Notes: generated by a model from the letters alone, not told the origin. Counted from the stretch's first letter, positions 13,798 through 21,037 are shown. The stretch: 24,280 nucleotides of DNA from CAZEDL01 sp964585245 (GCA_964585245.1 CAZPCV010000021.1:1-24280), one strand, 5' to 3'. Translations and numbers: made by a program.

Positions 13798-15873
13798 TTA
13801 TTTGGATTTACCCGCAATAATCGTTTGTGCGACATTATTTGGCACATCGGAATAATGATCGAATTCCATAGCGTAGCTGGCGCGACCCTGCGTCATACTG
13901 CGCAAAGAAGTGGCATAGCCAAACATACTAGCGAGCGGCACCATCGCGCGTACTACTTTCATCTGGCCGCGATCGGTCATTTCCTGAATCTGGCCGCGTT
14001 TGGCATTCAGGTCGCCGATAACATCACCCATATAATTTTCTGGAGTGACAACTTCTACTTTCATAATCGGTTCCATGATAACCGGATTAGCTTTGCGACA
14101 CGCGGTTTGGAAGGCCATAGAGCCCGCCATTTTGAAGGCGACTTCGGATGAGTCGACATCGTGGTAACTACCATCGTAACACGTTACCTTCACGTCTACC
14201 ACCGGGTATCCAGCCTGAATACCACGGGTGATGCCTTCTTTTACACCCTTTTCAATCGCAGGTAAGAATTCGCGCGGCACCACACCACCTTTGACTTCAT
14301 CAATAAATTCAAAGCCTTTACCTTCTTCGTTTGGCTCTACGCGCAACCAGCAATGACCGTATTGACCACGTCCACCGGATTGCTTGATATATTTACCTTC
14401 ACCTTCGGCGGAGGCGCGAATGGTTTCTTTGTAGGCTACTTGCGGCGCACCGACATTGGCTTCTACTTTGAATTCACGCTTCATGCGATCCACAATAATG
14501 TCGAGATGCAATTCACCCATACCAGAAATAATGGTCTGGAGCGTTTCTTCGTCTGTTCTGATTTTGAAAGTCGGATCTTCTTCGGCCAATTTTTGCATAG
14601 CCATACCGATGCGTTCTTGGTCGGCTTTGGTTTTGGGCTCGATGGCCATCGAGATAACAGGCTCAGCAAACGTCGGGCGCTCCAGCACGATAATTTTGTC
14701 TTCGTCACAGAGCGTATCACCGGTTGAAACATTTTTAAGACCGATCGCCGCAGCAATTTCACCGGCGTAGACTTCCGTAACATCTTCACGGCTATTGGCA
14801 TGCATACGTACAATGCGGCCCAGACGTTCTTTTTCACCTTTACTGGAGTTATAGACATAGCTACCAGCAGTGACGACGCCCGAATAGACACGGAAGAAAA
14901 TAAGCTTACCAACAAAGGGATCGGTGGCAATTTTGAATGCAAGCGCCGAGAACGGTTCGCTGTCGCTAGGTTTGCGAACCTCTTCGGCCTCGGTATCAGG
15001 GTTAGTACCCTTGATACCCGACACATCAGTCGGGGCTGGCAAGTAATTAACAACACCGTCAAGCATGAATTGCACACCAATGTTGCCAAGAGCCGAACCA
15101 CACAATACCGGATACATCTGACCCTTGAGCACAAGCGTACGAATAGCATCTTTGATTTCTTGCACCGTCAAGGCCGTGCCTTCTAGCACTTTGCCCATCA
15201 GTGTGTCATTCGCTTCGGCCATTTTTTCTACCAAAGCAGCACGATATTTTTTAACTTCTTCTTTCATGTCTTCCGGCATCGGAATTTCGATAATGTTCTG
15301 GCCTTTGTCACCTTCAAATTTATAAGCTTTTTCTTCAATCAAATCAATCAAACCAGAGAAGGTGCTTTCCTGACCAATCGGCAATTGAATTGGGTACGCC
15401 TCTTTCGACAGGCGCTCTTTGATGGACGCCAAGCTCATATAAAAATCAGCGCCCAATTTATCCATTTTATTGATAAAGGCAATACGCGGTACGTTATATT
15501 TGTCAGCCTGATGCCAGACCGTTTCGGATTGAGGTTCAACACCTTGCGAACCATCGAAGACAGCGACTGCACCATCAAGCACGCGCAAACTGCGCTCTAC
15601 TTCTACCGTAAAGTCTACGTGACCTGGAGTGTCGATAATGTTGATGCGATGACCTTTCCAGAAACAGGTAGTAGCAGCACTGGTAATCGTGATACCACGT
15701 TCTTTTTCCTGTTCCATCCAGTCCATAGTGGCTTCACCTTCGTGCACTTCACCGATCTTGTGTTTTTTACCGGTATAAAACAAAACACGTTCGGTAGTAG
15801 TGGTTTTACCGGCGTCGATATGGGCCATGATACCGATATTACGCGTTTTTTCGAGTGAATATTCTCGAGGCAT
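13798..15873 (-). CDS. fusA: Elongation factor G
   Basis: 691 residues, full length. EF-G is the GTPase that drives translocation and, with RRF, ribosome recycling. G motifs: AHIDAGKT (17-24), RGIT (59-62), DTPGH (81-85) and NKMD (135-138). Domain II through V follow, with the domain IV loop region SGGRGQYGHC and the C-terminal MFGYATSLRSMTQGRASYAMEF. The start MPREYSLEKTRNIGIMAHID is conserved. It follows rpsG after 92 bp and is ended by a strong terminator, so tuf is not in the same unit. Confidence 0.99.
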   Translation of the reverse strand: MPREYSLEKTRNIGIMAHIDAGKTTTTERVLFYTGKKHKIGEVHEGEATMDWMEQEKERGITITSAATTCFWKGHRINIIDTPGHVDFTVEVERSLRVLDGAVAVFDGSQGVEPQSETVWHQADKYNVPRIAFINKMDKLGADFYMSLASIKERLSKEAYPIQLPIGQESTFSGLIDLIEEKAYKFEGDKGQNIIEIPMPEDMKEEVKKYRAALVEKMAEANDTLMGKVLEGTALTVQEIKDAIRTLVLKGQMYPVLCGSALGNIGVQFMLDGVVNYLPAPTDVSGIKGTNPDTEAEEVRKPSDSEPFSALAFKIATDPFVGKLIFFRVYSGVVTAGSYVYNSSKGEKERLGRIVRMHANSREDVTEVYAGEIAAAIGLKNVSTGDTLCDEDKIIVLERPTFAEPVISMAIEPKTKADQERIGMAMQKLAEEDPTFKIRTDEETLQTIISGMGELHLDIIVDRMKREFKVEANVGAPQVAYKETIRASAEGEGKYIKQSGGRGQYGHCWLRVEPNEEGKGFEFIDEVKGGVVPREFLPAIEKGVKEGITRGIQAGYPVVDVKVTCYDGSYHDVDSSEVAFKMAGSMAFQTACRKANPVIMEPIMKVEVVTPENYMGDVIGDLNAKRGQIQEMTDRGQMKVVRAMVPLASMFGYATSLRSMTQGRASYAMEFDHYSDVPNNVAQTIIAGKSK

Positions 15874-15881
15874 AAAATTAT

Positions 15882-15902
15882 AAGTGAGTAGAAGTTAGAA
15901 GA
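15882..15902. repeat. Degenerate heptads between rpsG and fusA
   Basis: AAGTGAG, TAGAAGT, TAGAAGA in a row, a 7-base period just upstream of the fusA start. Weak on its own; listed because similar heptads occupy several other spacers in the window. Confidence 0.4.
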
Positions 15903-15965
15903 ATTTGTTGTAAGTTTACAGAATAATTAATTCAAACCTACAAACTAGCGAATACCAAATAGCAC

Positions 15966-16442
15966 TTATCGAGCAAAACGAGCAAAATGAGCGAAGGCTT
16001 TGTTGGCTTCGGCCATGCGGTGCATATCATCGCGTTTGCGGATAGCGTCACCCAGGCCCTGCTGAGCATCGAGAATAACAGTGGCTAATTTCTGGTGCAT
16101 AGGCTGGCCTTTTTTGGCGCGCGCAGCCCCAATAATCCAGCGGCAGGACAACGCATGCTGGCGTTCGGAACGAACTGGCAGCGGTACTTGATAGTTGGCG
16201 CCACCGACGCGGCGAGAGCGTACTTCAACTTGAGGTTGCACATTTTTGATGGCTTCCTCAAACACTTTCATAGGGTCTTTTTTGGACACTTCGGCAATTT
16301 TATCAAGCGCCTGGTACATGATACCCTGGGCAATCGTTTTTTTGCCCTTAACCATCAAATGGTTGATAAATTTAGCCAAGACCGCACTGCCATACTGAGG
16401 ATCTGGCTTAATCATTCTTTTTTTAGCGGGAGCTCCACGCAT
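15966..16442 (-). CDS. rpsG: 30S ribosomal protein S7
   Basis: 158 residues, the usual length. S7 nucleates assembly of the 30S head and lies at the mRNA exit. The helical core shows VLAKFINHLMVKGKKTIAQ, the FEEAIKNVQPQVEVRSRRVGG region, GANYQVPLPVRSERQ and the C-terminal AIRKRDDMHRMAEANKAFAH, all characteristic. It starts 26 bp after the rpsL stop; the spacer consists mostly of three TAGGAA-type heptads. Confidence 0.98.
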   Translation of the reverse strand: MRGAPAKKRMIKPDPQYGSAVLAKFINHLMVKGKKTIAQGIMYQALDKIAEVSKKDPMKVFEEAIKNVQPQVEVRSRRVGGANYQVPLPVRSERQHALSCRWIIGAARAKKGQPMHQKLATVILDAQQGLGDAIRKRDDMHRMAEANKAFAHFARFAR

Positions 16443-16447
16443 ACATT

Positions 16448-16468
16448 TTAGGAATTAGGAAGTAGGAA
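16448..16468. repeat. Three TAGGAA heptads between rpsL and rpsG
   Basis: TTAGGAA, TTAGGAA, GTAGGAA in perfect 7-base register, filling most of the 26-bp spacer. The reverse-complement type (CCTAA heptads) is found before rpsC at 5641-5661. Confidence 0.75.
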
Positions 16469-16897
16469 TTATTTCTTCGCAGCTTTCGGACGTTTGTTGC
16501 CATACAAACTGCGGCCGCGACGACGATTAGCGACCCCTTGGGTATCATAGACACCGCGTACGATGTGGTAGCGGACACCAGGCAAATCTTTAACACGGCC
16601 ACCGCGGATCAATACGATGGAGTGCTCCTGCAAATTGTGACCTTCGCCCGGGATATAGGCGATTACTTCAACGCCGTTACTGAGGCGGATTTTGGCGACT
16701 TTACGCAACGCTGAGTTTGGTTTTTTTGGAGTGGTGGTATACACCTTGGTGCAAACACCGCGTTTGAAGCTGGTGCCTTTGCGGAAATAGGTGGTGGTAC
16801 GATGCAAATTGTCCACGGTAAATTGTAAGGCAGGTACTTTGGTTTTGCGAACCTTTTTGACCCGGCCTTTTCTGATCATTTGGTTGACTGTAGGCAT
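16469..16897 (-). CDS. rpsL: 30S ribosomal protein S12 (long form)
   Basis: 142 residues from the ATG at 16897, giving the family start MPTVNQMIRKGR. S12 lies at the decoding centre and controls fidelity. The KRGVCTKVYTTTPKKPNSALRK region is intact, as is the loop GEGHNLQEHSIVLIRGGRVK around the conserved decoding-site Lys and Pro residues. About 19 residues separate PALQF from KRGVC, an insertion similar in position to that in Firmicutes S12. The frame is open upstream to 17023 through the hairpin leader, but that extension is not S12-like and is rejected. First gene of the rpsL-rpsG-fusA unit. Confidence 0.98.
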   Translation of the reverse strand: MPTVNQMIRKGRVKKVRKTKVPALQFTVDNLHRTTTYFRKGTSFKRGVCTKVYTTTPKKPNSALRKVAKIRLSNGVEVIAYIPGEGHNLQEHSIVLIRGGRVKDLPGVRYHIVRGVYDTQGVANRRRGRSLYGNKRPKAAKK

Positions 16898-16911
16898 AGT
16901 TAGATTAAAGT

Positions 16912-16983
16912 AAGGAACAAGGAACATGGAGCAAGGAACAAAGCGATGATACTTTGTTCCATATTCCTTGTTCTTTGCTCCTT
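16912..16983. repeat. Imperfect inverted repeat of GGAACAA heptads in the rpsL leader
   Basis: Arms 16912-16943 and 16952-16983 match as reverse complements at 26 of 32 positions around an 8-nt loop. Each arm is made of 7-base units (AAGGAAC, AAGGAAC, ATGGAGC, AAGGAAC). It lies between the predicted rpsL promoter and start codon, ending 14 nt before the ATG, so it will be in the 5' leader. It is clearly related to 3528-3597. Confidence 0.88.
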
Positions 16984-16991
16984 TTCTATAA

Positions 16992-17021
16992 ATAAAAAGA
17001 CTGACGTTAGTTCCATCAGCC
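16992..17021 (-). terminator. Possible weak attenuator in the rpsL leader
   Basis: Minus-strand stem GGCTGA/TCAGTC (6 bp including one G-T) followed by TTTTTATTT, beginning about 20 nt after the predicted transcription start. Short and marginal, but stem plus U-tract inside a ribosomal leader is suggestive. Confidence 0.3.
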
Positions 17022-17047
17022 ACGATTTTCGCTACGTTCTAGGCGAC

Positions 17048-17076
17048 AGAATACTCGAAAATCTCACCCTTGTCAA
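17048..17076 (-). promoter_or_regulatory. Near-consensus promoter for rpsL-rpsG-fusA
   Basis: Minus-strand -35 TTGACA (17071-17076), exactly 17 bp, -10 TATTCT (17048-17053). Predicted start near 17041 gives a leader of about 145 nt that contains the weak attenuator and the heptad hairpin. Confidence 0.78.
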
Positions 17077-17080
17077 TAGC

Positions 17081-17110
17081 TTGACTCTAAGCCCTAAAGA
17101 GGAGTATGTT
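17081..17110 (+). promoter_or_regulatory. Possible promoter for the riboflavin synthase gene
   Basis: Plus-strand -35 TTGACT (17081-17086), 18-bp spacer, -10 TATGTT (17105-17110), a moderate match. It would start near 17117 and give a leader of about 84 nt that includes an 18-bp palindrome (17159-17176). The 303-bp interval between rpsL and this gene is a divergent regulatory region with no other gene. No FMN riboswitch consensus is visible. Confidence 0.4.
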
Positions 17111-17158
17111 GGACAGCATAATTCGGGCCGAAAGAGGCTTGAAAAAACCCTTCACTTC

Positions 17159-17176
17159 GCTCCACTCGAGTGGAGC
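17159..17176 (+). other. 18-bp perfect palindrome upstream of ribE
   Basis: GCTCCACTC/GAGTGGAGC, a perfect inverted repeat with no spacer, 24 bp before the ribE start. It may be an operator or a leader hairpin. Confidence 0.45.
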
Positions 17177-17200
17177 CCTCTATACTCTCTAGTCAAACCT

Positions 17201-17782
17201 ATGTTTTCCGGCATTATTAGCGCCCTAGCCGAGATCAAAAAATCCCACCTGGCAGACGGGTCGCTTTTTTTGACTCTGCAAAAGCCAAAAAACTGGAAAT
17301 TAAAACCAGGAGATTCGATTGCTACGAACGGCGTTTGCCTGACCGTAAAAACAGTCGGTAAAAATGACTATACTACAGAATTAATGCCCGAAACTCTAAA
17401 AACTACGGCCTTTGGCCAGCATGTGCCGGAGATAGTTAATCTGGAACGCCCTATTACCTTGCAAACTCCGCTGGATGGGCATTTGGTACTGGGGCATGTG
17501 GATGCTGTTGGCAAAATCGTCAAAATCAAAACTATTGGCCAATCGAAGCTCTTTACCATTGAATTCCCTCGTGAATATCGGCGCTGGGTGGCACCCAAAG
17601 GCTCGATTACGATTGATGGCGTAGGGCTAACGGTAGCCAAAATTCAAAAGAATTTTGCCACGGTCTCGTTGGTCGACTACACCCTTATACACACAAATTT
17701 TAGTGGTCAAAAGGTAGATGATGCGGTAAATATTGAGTTTGATATCGTGGCTAAGTATTTAGTACGGAAACGGAAAAAATAA
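17201..17782 (+). CDS. ribE: Riboflavin synthase (alpha subunit type)
   Basis: 193 residues. The enzyme dismutates two 6,7-dimethyl-8-ribityllumazine molecules to riboflavin and a pyrimidine. Two tandem lumazine-binding barrels are visible: GDSIATNGVCLTV in the first and KGSITIDGVGLTV in the second, with the junction motif DGHLVLGHVDAVG near 92-104. Expected active-site residues are present: F2, S39, C46, T48, H99 and D181 in EFDIVAKY. The ATG at 17201 gives the conserved MFxGII start; longer in-frame starts upstream are not conserved. No other riboflavin gene lies nearby, so the pathway may be scattered or the substrate imported. Confidence 0.93.
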   Translation: MFSGIISALAEIKKSHLADGSLFLTLQKPKNWKLKPGDSIATNGVCLTVKTVGKNDYTTELMPETLKTTAFGQHVPEIVNLERPITLQTPLDGHLVLGHVDAVGKIVKIKTIGQSKLFTIEFPREYRRWVAPKGSITIDGVGLTVAKIQKNFATVSLVDYTLIHTNFSGQKVDDAVNIEFDIVAKYLVRKRKK

Positions 17783-17787
17783 ATCTT

Positions 17788-17822
17788 AAAAATTCCCTAG
17801 TTACTATAACTAGGGAATTTTT
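17788..17822. terminator. Bidirectional intrinsic terminator
   Basis: A perfect 15-bp stem, AAAAATTCCCTAGTT with AACTAGGGAATTTTT, around a 5-nt loop. The A/T ends give a U-tract on both strands, so it serves ribE on plus and the convergent hypothetical on minus. Confidence 0.93.
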
Positions 17823-17825
17823 AAT

Positions 17826-18341
17826 TTAGCCTCCAAATAATTTTCTAATTTTACCCAAAACTCCTTGATCTTTTGGTGGCGGGGCAGCTGGCGGCGGAGT
17901 TTCTGGTTTTTTTGAAGCTTTCACTTTTTGTACATGCTCACTCAAAGCCAATATTTCAGCTTTGTTTAAATTCGGAAGAGCTCGCATCTTTCCTCCTTTA
18001 TCATCTATATTCACTCGATCACGAAGACTACTAACCACTCTTTGCCGGGCTTGCCCCTCGCCTTCTGCTAATTGTTTGGCCTGATCTTGGCCGCTAACAG
18101 CTGAATCATCGGGGCCTGTCCAAATACCTAGTTCATCCGCTCTTTGATCATCCGATTTTGCGAAGACGTCCTCTGCAGAGCTAGGTGGCGGACTAACTGG
18201 AGTTAGATCAATACGTATATCAGGAAGCTCCTTAAAAACTCTTTTTTTAGAAGGAGTTCTGGTGCTTTCCAAGCCTGATTTTTTACCATCTGGAGATTCT
18301 CTAGTTGGCACTGGGGGGTTTTTCCCTTCGGGTGATCTCAT
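17826..18341 (-). CDS. Hypothetical protein, mostly disordered
   Basis: 171 residues, no recognised family. The first 100 residues are rich in Pro, Ser, Asp, Glu and Lys with no predicted membrane segment. A short more ordered stretch (ALPNLNKAEILALSEHVQKV) precedes a Pro-rich run and a C-terminal basic motif VLGKIRKLFGG. A promoter lies at 18380-18407, and the stop abuts the bidirectional terminator shared with ribE, so it is a single-gene unit. Coding status is supported by its clean promoter-gene-terminator context. Confidence 0.7.
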   Translation of the reverse strand: MRSPEGKNPPVPTRESPDGKKSGLESTRTPSKKRVFKELPDIRIDLTPVSPPPSSAEDVFAKSDDQRADELGIWTGPDDSAVSGQDQAKQLAEGEGQARQRVVSSLRDRVNIDDKGGKMRALPNLNKAEILALSEHVQKVKASKKPETPPPAAPPPKDQGVLGKIRKLFGG

Positions 18342-18379
18342 ATAAATACTAAATTTTTGCTAGAAAAAAAATTTTATGT

Positions 18380-18407
18380 ATTATACTATAGTAAACATAG
18401 ACTGCAA
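18380..18407 (-). promoter_or_regulatory. Promoter for the hypothetical gene at 17826-18341
   Basis: Minus-strand -35 TTGCAG (18402-18407), 16-bp spacer, consensus -10 TATAAT (18380-18385). Predicted start near 18373, about 32 nt before the ATG. It is divergent from the metal ABC promoter. Confidence 0.55.
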
Positions 18408-18430
18408 CTCCGCATGTTGAAAAAATTTAA

Positions 18431-18459
18431 TTGACATACGCAACTAAGTTGCGTATACT
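18431..18459 (+). promoter_or_regulatory. Promoter and embedded operator of the metal ABC transporter genes
   Basis: Plus-strand -35 TTGACA (18431-18436), exactly 17 bp, -10 TATACT (18454-18459). A perfect 21-bp palindrome at 18436-18456 (core TACGCAACT-A-AGTTGCGTA) fills the spacer and overlaps both boxes, the usual site for a dimeric repressor such as a Fur/Zur or DtxR/MntR family protein. The ATG lies only 6 bp after the -10, so the transcript is predicted to be leaderless. Confidence 0.85.
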
Positions 18460-18465
18460 ACTGGC

Positions 18466-19230
18466 ATGACACACGACAGCACTAAAAACAGCATCATCGT
18501 CGATACCGTCAGTTTCGGCTATACCCCGAATCAGTTGGCGTTGAAAAATATTTCCCTTAACATTCACCCGGGGGATTATTTGGGCTTGATCGGGCCCAAT
18601 GGTGGCGGTAAAACGACATTACTCAAAATCATGCTTGGACTCCTGAAGCCGCAGAGCGGCGAGGTGCGGCTGTTTGGCGTACCACTGAACAAATTTAAAG
18701 ACTGGTCCAAAATCGGTTACGTGCCGCAGAAAGCGACCCAGCTCGATCATCAGTTCCCGGCCAGCGTACGGGAAGTAGTGGAGTTTGGGCGAGTAGCCGC
18801 CGTGGGTGTTGGCCACCCATTGGCGCGAGCCGATCGCGTGGCCGTAGAGGCGGCGCTCGAAAAAGTGGGTATGCTGCCATACGCTGATACACTTATCGGG
18901 GATTTATCGGGCGGGCAGCAACAGCGAGTTTTGATCGCGCGCGCTTTGGTAAGTAATCCAGAAATTATTTTCTTGGATGAGCCGACGGTTGGGGTCGATA
19001 TGAAAAATCAGGAACAATTTTATGCGTTGCTTAAAAAATTAAACCAGGAATTGCAAGTAACGTTGGTGCTTGTTTCACATGATATCGACGTGATCGCGAA
19101 TGAAGCGACGGAACTGGCGTGTATCAACCAAGAGCTGGTCTATCACGGCGTACCGAAAAACTTTTTTGCCCCGGATTATTTGCAAAAATTATACGGCAAA
19201 GACACGAAACTTATTTTACACGGACACTAA
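18466..19230 (+). CDS. Metal ABC transporter ATP-binding protein (ZnuC/TroB-like)
   Basis: 254 residues, typical of ATPases that power zinc, manganese or iron import. Walker A GPNGGGKT (43-50), Q-loop Gln88, signature LSGGQ (147-151), Walker B IIFLDE (167-172) and H-loop His205 are all intact. Its partner permease starts 110 bp downstream. No substrate-binding lipoprotein is present in the window, so the system is incomplete here. The only plausible start is the ATG at 18466, right at the predicted transcription start. Metal specificity cannot be told from the ATPase. Confidence 0.93.
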   Translation: MTHDSTKNSIIVDTVSFGYTPNQLALKNISLNIHPGDYLGLIGPNGGGKTTLLKIMLGLLKPQSGEVRLFGVPLNKFKDWSKIGYVPQKATQLDHQFPASVREVVEFGRVAAVGVGHPLARADRVAVEAALEKVGMLPYADTLIGDLSGGQQQRVLIARALVSNPEIIFLDEPTVGVDMKNQEQFYALLKKLNQELQVTLVLVSHDIDVIANEATELACINQELVYHGVPKNFFAPDYLQKLYGKDTKLILHGH

Positions 19231-19234
19231 CCAA

Positions 19235-19323
19235 GCAGTACGTACTAAGTTCTAAAGCCCTAAGCACGAGAGACAGGTCACTTAACATCACTGCTTAGTA
19301 CTTTACTGCTTATCGCTTACTGC
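19235..19323. repeat. Imperfect inverted repeat of CTAAG/GTAAG heptads between the two ABC genes
   Basis: Arms 19235-19266 and 19292-19323 match as reverse complements at 23 of 32 positions around a 25-nt loop. Units such as GCAGTAA, GCGATAA, GCAGTAA show a 7-base period (read on the minus strand of the right arm). It fills almost the whole 110-bp spacer inside the operon, as the GGAACAA type does in the ribosomal spacers. Confidence 0.8.
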
Positions 19324-19340
19324 TATCGTTCAACGATCAT

Positions 19341-20156
19341 ATGGCTTTCTTTCACTACACCTTCCTCTGGCACGGTCTCGTAGCCGGGCTCCTCTTGGCG
19401 ATTATTGCTCCACTGATCGGTATTTTTTTGGTATTGCGCCGCTACGCACTCATTGCCGATACGCTCGCCCATGTTTCGCTGGCGGGTGTAGCTGCCGGAA
19501 TTCTTTTAAAGGTGCCGCCGCTACTGACGGCAATGGGAGCGGGTATCATTTCGGCCCTGGCCATGGAGCGTTTACGCATTAGTAAAAAAACCAGCGGCGA
19601 AACAGCGCTGGCGCTTTTCTTGTCTGGTGGCTTGGCCTTGTTCGTAGTATTAGTCAGCCTGGCCAAAGGCTTCAATAGCAATATCCTAAGTTTTTTATTT
19701 GGCAGCCTGCTCACGGTGACAACGGGAGATTTATATACTATCAGCGTCCTTGGCGTCATGGTCTTGTTACTCGTTGGGGTATTTTTTAAAGAACTGGTTG
19801 CGATTTCTTTTGACGAAGAAACGGCGCGCGTGAACGGAATGCCAGTAGACAAGCTCAACACCATTTTTATCATTTTGACGGCGGTGACGGTAGCACTTGC
19901 TATTCCTATCGTAGGCGTACTTCTGATTTCGGCCTTACTGGTAATTCCAGTCGTGACGGCACTACAACTGAAAAAAAATTTTCGCGCTACGCTTCTGTAT
20001 GCTGAAGTATTTTCTGTATTATCGGTTATGGGCGGGCTTATTATTTCGTTCTATGGTGATGTCGCGCCAGGCGGCACGATCGTGCTCCTTGCTCTCGCCA
20101 TTTTTTTTGCAGTACTCGGGTATAAAAAAATTACGGCAGGAAATTTTAATCGTTAA
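19341..20156 (+). CDS. Metal ABC transporter permease (ZnuB/TroC-like)
   Basis: 271 residues, the normal length for the ABC-3 permease family. Seven or eight hydrophobic segments are visible. The conserved N-terminal part APLIGIFLVLRRYALIADTLAHVSLAGVA is diagnostic, as are the cytoplasmic loop SFDEETARVNGMPV that contacts the ATPase and the LLISALLVIPVVTA segment. Works with the upstream ATPase to import a divalent metal. Its stop overlaps the 3' end of the convergent PIG-L gene by 11 bp with no terminator between them. Confidence 0.93.
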   Translation: MAFFHYTFLWHGLVAGLLLAIIAPLIGIFLVLRRYALIADTLAHVSLAGVAAGILLKVPPLLTAMGAGIISALAMERLRISKKTSGETALALFLSGGLALFVVLVSLAKGFNSNILSFLFGSLLTVTTGDLYTISVLGVMVLLLVGVFFKELVAISFDEETARVNGMPVDKLNTIFIILTAVTVALAIPIVGVLLISALLVIPVVTALQLKKNFRATLLYAEVFSVLSVMGGLIISFYGDVAPGGTIVLLALAIFFAVLGYKKITAGNFNR

Positions 20157-20937
20157 AATCAGATCCGAGCACATACTCAACATCAAGAGCACTCCACCGC
20201 TCAAATAATTTTGGTACCGAATGGGCGCCGATGGCATAGCGCCCGGTGCGTGGTGACCAGACAAAATATTCTCTTAACGCTGCCTGTTTGGCAGTTTTTT
20301 CTTCTGCCGTCAAAAATTGCGGACGGCCAAAATTTGTATTCTCCGAAAAAAAATACTTGTTGCTCACTGGTTTGAATTGTTGCAAAGCCAGCCGCAAGGC
20401 TCGATGATCTCCGTGCTCGGCATTAAGACGCCCCAAAGCTCCAGCGAGAGTATAATAATGACCAGAACCAAATTGCCGATAGTAGAGCTCAATTACTTCC
20501 GTTGCTTGAGCAATAGTCAGTCGATCATCTTTATATAATGGATTATTTGACCCTTCGATACCGCCTGGATTTGCGAAATATATAGACGATGTCGACACTC
20601 CTAAAGCCAGCATCGAACTAAAAAATTCCCGATTGCGTGCCGCGCTAAATTTCTGCCTACTCAAACCAAGTGAACGCCGCACTGCCGATGAGCCACCATC
20701 GGTTACCATTACCACAGCTAGAGATTGCGCGTTATTCACTGCTCTACGAATGGCCCCAGCCATAAATAATTCATCGTCCTGGTGAGCGAGGAAAAAAACT
20801 TGCGGCTGCATCAGGGCAGACAACTGCGGTGGCGGGACGGATATTTGTTGGGGATACAAGATTAAAAAAATGATTAATACAGACAGGCTTGCCAGCCTTA
20901 ATTTACTCATTTTTTTTGATGGGGGCGACTGCGTCAT
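20146..20937 (-). CDS. PIG-L/LmbE family zinc deacetylase, membrane-anchored
   Basis: 263 residues. The family removes acetyl groups from N-acetylglucosamine-type sugars in glycolipid, mycothiol or antibiotic pathways. The metal site is visible: AHQDDE (51-56; a variant of AHPDDE) and HGDH (175-178), giving ligands His52, Asp55 and His178 with Asp54 as likely base. An N-terminal hydrophobic stretch (residues 14-28) predicts a membrane anchor or uncleaved signal, so the domain probably faces outside. Substrate is unknown; envelope glycan modification is an inference. Start could also be the Met at residue 10. Confidence 0.87.
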   Translation of the reverse strand: MTQSPPSKKMSKLRLASLSVLIIFLILYPQQISVPPPQLSALMQPQVFFLAHQDDELFMAGAIRRAVNNAQSLAVVMVTDGGSSAVRRSLGLSRQKFSAARNREFFSSMLALGVSTSSIYFANPGGIEGSNNPLYKDDRLTIAQATEVIELYYRQFGSGHYYTLAGALGRLNAEHGDHRALRLALQQFKPVSNKYFFSENTNFGRPQFLTAEEKTAKQAALREYFVWSPRTGRYAIGAHSVPKLFERWSALDVEYVLGSDFND

Positions 20938-20961
20938 TTTTGATAGATACCTTTATTATGG

Positions 20962-21003
20962 AGCCCGTAATACCCTGCAGCTCTGCTGCAGGGATGTAGG
21001 GCT
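20962..21003. repeat. GC-rich hairpin, copy 1
   Basis: CCCTGCAG-ctctg-CTGCAGGG at 20973-20993, enclosed by a second stem AGCCC/GGGCT (20962-20966 with 20999-21003). The inner hairpin differs from that at 21056-21078 by a paired change (A-T to G-C), so base pairing is preserved. Confidence 0.75.
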
Positions 21004-21014
21004 ATAAAATATTT

Positions 21015-21029
21015 GTCGGCGGAGCCGAC
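21015..21029. repeat. Small GC-rich hairpin
   Basis: GTCGGC-GGA-GCCGAC, a perfect 6-bp stem with a 3-nt loop, between the two longer hairpins in the PIG-L/FTR1 spacer. Confidence 0.6.
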
Positions 21030-21037
21030 TCTACTCA

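Noticed and set aside
16898..17200. FMN riboswitch in front of ribE
   Set aside because: None of the conserved RFN-element blocks is visible in the leader.
16946..17200. Longer start for ribE reaching back to 16946
   Set aside because: The extra 85 residues cross the rpsL leader hairpin and promoters and do not resemble riboflavin synthase; the conserved MFxGII start is at 17201.
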